From positions 1 through 11,587 of the forward strand of contig QHXL01000122.1 in the NCBI GenBank assembly GCA_003222935.1: a stretch of DNA of 11,587 bases, given 5' to 3'. Positions 7,922 to 11,587 of this stretch are shown here, piece by piece; the stretch's first letter is position 1, and the number at the start of each line of letters is the position of its first letter. The position numbers were made by a program, and so were the translations under genes. This stretch comes from Acidobacteriota bacterium. Lineage in GTDB: Bacteria > Acidobacteriota > Blastocatellia > Pyrinomonadales > Pyrinomonadaceae. The notes beneath the pieces are model-generated. The model was not told where the DNA came from. It made no database searches and worked only from the letters and a program-made list of their open reading frames with translations.

Positions 7922-9010
7922 TTAACGGTTCGCCTTCATTCCAATTACTTCTTGCAAGTGACTCACGCCCTCGCGTTTCATGATCTCGACGAGTCCTCTA
8001 TTGATTTTTCGTGCTACAAACGGTCCCTCGTAAATGAATCCAGTGTACAACTGTACCAGGCTGGCGCCCGCGCAAATCTTTTCCCACGCATCTTCGGCAG
8101 TGAAGATACCGCCGACTCCGATGATTGGAATTCTTCCGTCAGTCAGTCGATAAATCCGGGCTACGATGTCAGTCGACCGACTTCTCAGCGGAAGTCCGCT
8201 TAATCCACCCTCACCACAGGCTGCCACTTTCTGTTTAGCCGAATTCAGATTGTCGCGACTTGTCGTTGTGTTAGTGGCGATGATGCCATCGACGTTTTCC
8301 TTCCCAACGACGTCGACAATCATTTCGAGCTCACTCGTGCTCAAATCGGGCGATAACTTAACAAGCATTGGAACCGGTGCGGAACGATTGATTCTGAGTT
8401 GTAGCTCTCGATTTCGAGTCTTTAATGCCCGCACAAGGGAAGTCAGTTGATCAGCCTGTTGCAGTTCTCGCAGTTGCGGAGTGTTTGGCGAACTGACATT
8501 TACTGCGATGTAGTCTGCGACCTCGTAGACGAGGTCAAAGCTTCCGAGATAGTCGTCGATGGCGTTTTCAAGTGGGGTAATTTTGCTTTTGCCAATGCTT
8601 ACACCTAAGACGCAATCGGGCCTGGCAGTGCGAACGCGTTGTGCAAACGCTGCTGCGCCTTCGTTATTAAAACCCGCTCGATTGATGAGTGCCTGGTCCT
8701 GTGGCAGACGAAACAGTCGCGGTTTCGGGTTTCCCGGTTGTGCATGAAAAGTAACGGTTCCGGCCTCAATGTGACCAAAACCAAGTGATGCTAATTCCTG
8801 GAGTGCAACACCGTTTTTATCAAAACCCGCTGCAAGTCCAATTGGATTTGGAAACGCTAGTCCGAAAAGTTTGATTGCCGTCGACTTATCTGGAGCGAGT
8901 GATCGACCGATAAACGGTCTGGCAAGGGAAAGCGACTTCAGAGCCAAATGATGAGCTGTCTCCGGAGGGAGATTAAAGAGTAGCGGGCGCAAAAGTGAGC
9001 GATAGACCAT
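7922..9010 (-). CDS. pyrD: Dihydroorotate dehydrogenase (quinone), class 2
   Basis: Oxidises dihydroorotate to orotate with FMN and passes electrons to membrane quinone, the fourth step of pyrimidine synthesis. It is 362 residues. The N-terminal stretch (about 1-40: LLFNLPPETAHHLAL) is the membrane-associating extension that marks class 2. FMN and substrate motifs follow in order: NPIGLAAGFDKNG (55-67), GTVTFHAQPGNPKPRLFRL (84-102), NRAGFNNEG (110-118), and NVSSPNTPQLR (171-181) with the catalytic serine near 174. Then come KLSPD (218-222), ATNTT (245-249), GGLSG (268-272), GVGGI (298-302) and the C-terminal LYTGFIYEGP. The ATG start leaves only 140 nt to the divergent pyrR. It is first in the leftward pyrD-pyrF unit. 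No lesion is seen. Confidence 0.97.
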   Translation of the reverse strand: MVYRSLLRPLLFNLPPETAHHLALKSLSLARPFIGRSLAPDKSTAIKLFGLAFPNPIGLAAGFDKNGVALQELASLGFGHIEAGTVTFHAQPGNPKPRLFRLPQDQALINRAGFNNEGAAAFAQRVRTARPDCVLGVSIGKSKITPLENAIDDYLGSFDLVYEVADYIAVNVSSPNTPQLRELQQADQLTSLVRALKTRNRELQLRINRSAPVPMLVKLSPDLSTSELEMIVDVVGKENVDGIIATNTTTSRDNLNSAKQKVAACGEGGLSGLPLRSRSTDIVARIYRLTDGRIPIIGVGGIFTAEDAWEKICAGASLVQLYTGFIYEGPFVARKINRGLVEIMKREGVSHLQEVIGMKANR

Positions 9011-9030
9011 CGTATCCGTTAGATATTTTC

Positions 9031-9058
9031 AGACTAGCAGAAAGATCTCAGATCTCAA
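9031..9058 (-). promoter_or_regulatory. Candidate pyrD promoter in the left repeat arm
   Basis: On the minus strand TTGAGA (9058-9053), a 16-nt spacer and TAGTCT (9036-9031). Transcription would start about 13 nt before the pyrD ATG. The -10 is a weak match. It mirrors the pyrR promoter in the other arm. Confidence 0.35.
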
Positions 9059-9140
9059 ATTTCAAAATCTCAAAATATTCAGCGAGTTCGGTTTTAGATC
9101 TGGGATCTGAAATTTGAGATCTGAGATCTTTCTTGCTAGT
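9033..9140. repeat. Inverted repeat filling the pyrD-pyrR intergenic region
   Basis: Left arm 9033-9064 and right arm 9108-9140 are reverse complements over 32 bp with a single one-base bulge, around a loop of about 43 nt. The arms are built from AGATCTC/GAGATCT units and A/T-rich tracts, so short direct repeats also occur within each arm. The arms begin 23 nt from the pyrD start and end 10 nt before the pyrR start, so almost all of the shared upstream region is repeat. It looks like a dispersed palindromic repeat that now supplies both promoters; a purpose-evolved regulatory dyad is the alternative. Confidence 0.75.
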
Positions 9141-9142
9141 AT
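9114..9142 (+). promoter_or_regulatory. Candidate pyrR promoter in the right repeat arm
   Basis: TTGAGA (9114-9119), a 17-nt spacer and TAGTAT (9137-9142). Transcription would start near 9149, almost at the ATG at 9151, which implies a leaderless message or use of the ATG at 9178. Confidence 0.45.
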
Positions 9143-9150
9143 CCGGTCTC

Positions 9151-9714
9151 ATGGATTTCATCGAGAAGGCACGCATCATGGATGGCCCGCGCATCAATCG
9201 CGCATTGGCTCGTCTTTCTTCAGAAATCGTCGAAGAGAATCACGGCGCAGGTGATTTGTTTCTCGTGGGAATCAGACGACGAGGTGTTCCGCTTGCCGAA
9301 CGAATGGCAGATAAAATTGCGGACCTCGAGGGATCAAGACCTCCCGTTGGTGTACTCGATATCACTCTTTATCGCGACGACCTTTCCACTGTTGGCGCCA
9401 AACCAGTTGTGAATCGTACAGAGTTGCCGGGTGATATTGAGAATCGAAACATCGTTTTGATTGACGATGTCTTGTATACAGGACGCACTATTCGTGCGGC
9501 GTTGGATCAGCTAATCGATTACGGTAGACCGCGACGGGTACAACTTGCCGTTTTAATTGATCGAGGCAAAGAACATCGCGAACTTCCGATTCAGGCCGAT
9601 TACATTGGCAAACTGGTTCCAACTAAGAGAAGTGAGATTATCAAAGTCATGCTCCAGGACTTTGACGAAGAAGAGGGAGTGGTAATCGTTGAGCTGCCGT
9701 CAGAGTCAGCTTGA
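9151..9714 (+). CDS. pyrR: PyrR: pyrimidine operon regulator / uracil phosphoribosyltransferase
   Basis: A 187-residue phosphoribosyltransferase-fold protein. In other bacteria PyrR binds UMP/UTP and pyr mRNA to control attenuation, and has side activity making UMP from uracil and PRPP. Motifs: LVGIRRRG (38-45), [11 protein letters not shown] (69-79), the PRPP loop [12 protein letters not shown] (102-113), QLAVLIDRG (131-139) and [13 protein letters not shown] (142-154). Two extra residues lie before HRELPI compared with Bacillus PyrR as I recall it. I chose the ATG at 9151 because [11 protein letters not shown] aligns with the usual first strand of the family. The ATG at 9178 has a better ribosome-binding site (GAGAAGG at 9163-9169), and a TTG at 9133 is also in frame. 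It is first in the rightward pyrR-pyrB-pyrC group and is followed by a terminator. No standard PyrR-binding loop was found near it. Confidence 0.94.
   Translation: MDFIEKARIMDGPRINRALARLSSEIVEENHGAGDLFLVGIRRRGVPLAERMADKIADLEGSRPPVGVLDITLYRDDLSTVGAKPVVNRTELPGDIENRNIVLIDDVLYTGRTIRAALDQLIDYGRPRRVQLAVLIDRGKEHRELPIQADYIGKLVPTKRSEIIKVMLQDFDEEEGVVIVELPSESA
9163..9169 (+). promoter_or_regulatory. GAGAAGG motif inside the pyrR start region
   Basis: GAGAAGG placed 8 nt before an in-frame ATG at 9178. It is the only Shine-Dalgarno-like motif near the pyrR start and would favour a protein 9 residues shorter than the ATG at 9151 gives. Confidence 0.3.
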
Positions 9715-9717
9715 TCG

Positions 9718-9744
9718 AAGCGGCCAAGTGGCCGCTTTTTTTTT
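9718..9744 (+). terminator. Intrinsic terminator between pyrR and pyrB
   Basis: AAGCGGCC (9718-9725), loop AAGT, GGCCGCTT (9730-9737), then nine T in a row (9736-9744). It begins 3 nt after the pyrR stop. Bacillus pyr operons have PyrR-controlled terminators in just such gaps, but here no competing antiterminator or PyrR-binding loop could be identified, so regulated behaviour is only a possibility. Confidence 0.88.
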
Positions 9745-9760
9745 ATGTCCGAGCAAGCGA

Positions 9761-9842
9761 GTAGCACAGACTTTAGTCTGTGTCACTTTAAGAATTTAAG
9801 CTTCAGAATGCAGTGAAAGGCACAGACTGAAGTCTGTGCTAC
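9761..9842. repeat. Paired palindromic repeat before pyrB
   Basis: Two 18-bp palindromes, CACAGACT-TT-AGTCTGTG (9765-9782) and CACAGACT-GA-AGTCTGTG (9821-9838). They lie in GTAGCACAGACT...GTCACT and CAGTGAAAG...GTGCTAC, so the two are also inverted copies of each other across 82 bp. The right copy ends 10 nt before the pyrB ATG. The form suggests a REP-like dispersed repeat. A transcript could fold as two small hairpins or one long one. Confidence 0.75.
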
Positions 9843-9852
9843 TAGATAGACA

Positions 9853-10854
9853 ATGCTTTCAACATTCAATCGTCGTCACCTGCTCGGTATCCGCGAACTT
9901 GCGGCGGACGAAATCACGCATCTCCTCGATACTGCGGAAACTTTTCGCGACATATCAAAACGCGAAATAAAAAAAGTTCCGGCACTCCGCGGTCGCACTG
10001 TCATCAACCTTTTCTTCGAGCCGTCCACGCGTACCCGCACATCATTTGAGATTGCCGCCAAACGGCTTTCTGCCGACGCAGTAAACGTCAGCATATCGAC
10101 TTCGAGTGTTTCAAAGGGCGAGACTCTGCTCGACACCGCTCGCAATCTCGAAGCTATGTCTCCTGATTGCATTGTCATCCGTCATTCGATGGCCGGAGCT
10201 CCTCAACATCTCGCGCGCATGTGTAATTCGCCAATCATTAATGCGGGCGACGGATCTCACGAACATCCAACTCAAGCGCTGCTCGATGCCTTAACGATTC
10301 GTGAGTTCAAAGGAAAGATCAAAGGACTAAAAGTCGCGATCCTTGGAGACATTCTTCACTCGAGAGTTGCGCGGTCGAACGTTTACTTGTTAACAAAACT
10401 TGGTGCAACCGTTAGCGTGAGTGGCCCCGGCACTTTGGTGCCGCCAGAATTTGGCGAACTCGTCGACAGCGGATTGCAAATTGAAAAGCGACTTGAAGAC
10501 GCAATTGACGGTGCCGATGTCGTGATGATTCTGCGTATTCAGCGCGAACGACAAGACGCTGCTTTCTTTCCGTCGATGCGGGAGTATGCCGTTCATTATG
10601 GTTTGAATTCCCGGCACCTTGAGAGAGCAGCGCCGGACGCGATTGTTATGCATCCTGGACCAATGAATCGGGGAGTTGAGATTTCTTCGGAGGTTGCCGA
10701 TGGCGGTCGCTCGTTAATTCTCGATCAAGTCGCAAACGGCGTCGCCGTTCGAATGGCAGTTCTTTATCTTCTCGCTGGGGGCAGCCACTCCGAACCGGAA
10801 GAATCCGAGCCGCAAAAAAAGCAGAAGCGCGAACGCAAGGTGGATAAAGGATGA
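9853..10854 (+). CDS. pyrB: Aspartate carbamoyltransferase catalytic subunit
   Basis: Joins carbamoyl phosphate to aspartate, the first committed step of pyrimidine synthesis. It is 333 residues, slightly long because of a charged tail. The carbamoyl-phosphate site is [13 protein letters not shown] (54-66). The loop lysine is in SSVSKGE (Lys88). Further motifs are [12 protein letters not shown] (110-121), [15 protein letters not shown] (131-145), [12 protein letters not shown] (165-176), the aspartate-site LRIQRER (227-233) and [12 protein letters not shown] (266-277). All expected catalytic residues are there. The last 25 residues are rich in Glu, Lys and Arg, lie outside the catalytic fold, and are coded partly by a run of seven A. 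The stop overlaps the pyrC start as ATGA, showing translational coupling. No pyrI regulatory chain is seen; many bacteria pair PyrB directly with a dihydroorotase of this class. Confidence 0.97.
   Translation: MLSTFNRRHLLGIRELAADEITHLLDTAETFRDISKREIKKVPALRGRTVINLFFEPSTRTRTSFEIAAKRLSADAVNVSISTSSVSKGETLLDTARNLEAMSPDCIVIRHSMAGAPQHLARMCNSPIINAGDGSHEHPTQALLDALTIREFKGKIKGLKVAILGDILHSRVARSNVYLLTKLGATVSVSGPGTLVPPEFGELVDSGLQIEKRLEDAIDGADVVMILRIQRERQDAAFFPSMREYAVHYGLNSRHLERAAPDAIVMHPGPMNRGVEISSEVADGGRSLILDQVANGVAVRMAVLYLLAGGSHSEPEESEPQKKQKRERKVDKG
10837..10843 (+). promoter_or_regulatory. Ribosome-binding site of pyrC
   Basis: AAGGTGG inside the end of pyrB, 7 nt before the pyrC ATG at 10851. It supports reinitiation at the ATGA overlap. 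Confidence 0.55.
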
Positions 10855-11587
10855 AGTTGGTTATCGCGAATGGATACGTTGTCGATCCTGCACAACAAAT
10901 GAATGCGGGTCGAAACGTCTTGCTGGAAAACGGGCGCATCGTGGCTGTGCTCGAAAGATCGGAGCCATTACCGGAAGACGCTCAGATCCTGGACGCTACC
11001 GGACTAGTCGTCGCACCGGGTTTTATCGATCTTCACACGCACCTGCGCGAACCTGGGCAGGAATACAAAGAAACTATAGCTACAGGCGCAGCAGCCGCAG
11101 TCGCAGGAGGTTGGACCTCGGTTTGCGCGATGCCCAACACCGATCCGATTAACGACAATCCAGCCGTAACGCGATTCATGATTGAAAAGGGCCGAGCGGC
11201 CCAGATGGCAAATGTTTTTCCCATAGGAGCTGTGACAAAAGGAAGCGGCGGTAAAGAACTTGCGGAGATGGGAGAAATGAAAAGTGCGGGAATCGTTGCC
11301 GTCTCAGATGACGGTCGACCTGTTCCAAATGCGTCGATGATGCGTAGAGCTATGGAGTATGCCAGGGGATTTGATCTTACGGTTGTAGATCACTGTCAGG
11401 ATTCTTCACTGAGCGCCGGTGGTGTAATGCACGAAGGTCGCTGGTCATTGATTCTCGGTTTGCGTGGAATGCCCGCGGCTGCAGAGGATGTTGATGCTGT
11501 GCGTGATTGCGTGTTGGCAAAACTTACCGGCGCCAAGGTCCACCTTGCGCACGTCTCAACTAAAGGCGCGCTCGAGGCCGTGAGAGC
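10851..11587 (+). CDS. pyrC: Dihydroorotase, class I (partial, runs off the window)
   Basis: Closes carbamoyl aspartate to dihydroorotate, the third step of the pathway. 245 full codons are present; the gene continues beyond the right edge, where some 180 more residues would be expected. The metal ligands of the class I amidohydrolase are visible: HTH at residues 62-64 in [10 protein letters not shown], the aspartate of VSDDG (Asp153), His181 in VDHCQD, and His234 in HLAHVST. The sequence AMPNTDP (93-99) is also typical. HCQD differs from the commoner HAED/HCED at the position after the histidine pair. The ATG overlaps the pyrB stop, so PyrB and PyrC are made together and may associate as in other bacteria with class I dihydroorotase. 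The last metal/catalytic aspartate lies outside the window. Confidence 0.96.
   Translation, partial: MKLVIANGYVVDPAQQMNAGRNVLLENGRIVAVLERSEPLPEDAQILDATGLVVAPGFIDLHTHLREPGQEYKETIATGAAAAVAGGWTSVCAMPNTDPINDNPAVTRFMIEKGRAAQMANVFPIGAVTKGSGGKELAEMGEMKSAGIVAVSDDGRPVPNASMMRRAMEYARGFDLTVVDHCQDSSLSAGGVMHEGRWSLILGLRGMPAAAEDVDAVRDCVLAKLTGAKVHLAHVSTKGALEAVR

Noticed and set aside
9133..9150. TTG at 9133 as the pyrR start
   Set aside because: It would add six residues without family support, lies inside the candidate promoter, and has no ribosome-binding site.
9690..9712. Hairpin AGCTG...CAGCT with CAGAG in the loop as a PyrR-binding site
   Set aside because: Only part of the CNGNGA loop pattern is there and the flanking bases cannot form the required upper stem, so I do not call it.
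9033..9842. CRISPR array formed by repeated motifs near pyrR/pyrB
   Set aside because: The repeats are inverted pairs in two unrelated families, not regularly spaced direct repeats, and no cas gene is present.

Overview
The window looks like chromosomal DNA of a free-living, probably Gram-negative bacterium of medium GC (about 50% by eye). The evidence is a class 2 (quinone-linked) dihydroorotate dehydrogenase, a signal-peptide protein with two DUF3108 domains, and many TTG/GTG starts. The tandem DUF3108 protein, the PyrR-PyrB-PyrC order and the palindromic intergenic repeats would fit an Acidobacteriota relative (Blastocatellia-like). That placement is inference, not a database result.

Left part (1-4273). 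Three leftward units lie in a row: an NAD(P)-dependent aldehyde dehydrogenase gene, a short secreted protein, and a zinc-ribbon membrane protein, separated by gaps of 15 and 9 nt. An acyl-CoA synthetase gene diverges from the aldehyde dehydrogenase. Both enzyme genes are broken in the same way. Each lacks a short internal stretch (estimated at about 43 and 50 nt from family spacing), which throws the rest of the gene out of frame. The remainder is well conserved, so the lesions look recent, or are sequence errors.

Middle (4270-7094). A leftward FTR1/EfeU-type iron permease gene meets the synthetase tail, the two stop codons sharing a CTAG. Upstream of it are a good sigma-70-like promoter, a dyad that may be an operator, and a fold-back repeat of about 296 bp with long imperfect inverted arms. 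Beyond that is the leftward two-domain DUF3108 protein.

Right part (7183-11587). This is a divergent pyrimidine biosynthesis locus. pyrD and pyrF read left; pyrR, pyrB and pyrC (cut by the window edge) read right. Together they cover carbamoyl-aspartate formation (PyrB), dihydroorotate (PyrC), orotate (PyrD) and UMP (PyrF), plus a PyrR regulator. The 140-nt gap between pyrD and pyrR is mostly one inverted repeat, and each arm carries an outward promoter-like sequence. A strong intrinsic terminator and a second palindromic repeat lie between pyrR and pyrB; pyrB and pyrC overlap by ATGA.

No defence system, CRISPR array, tRNA, rRNA or transposase gene was seen. The less ordinary material is the paired gene lesions, the mirrored repeat promoters at pyrD/pyrR, and the fold-back element.
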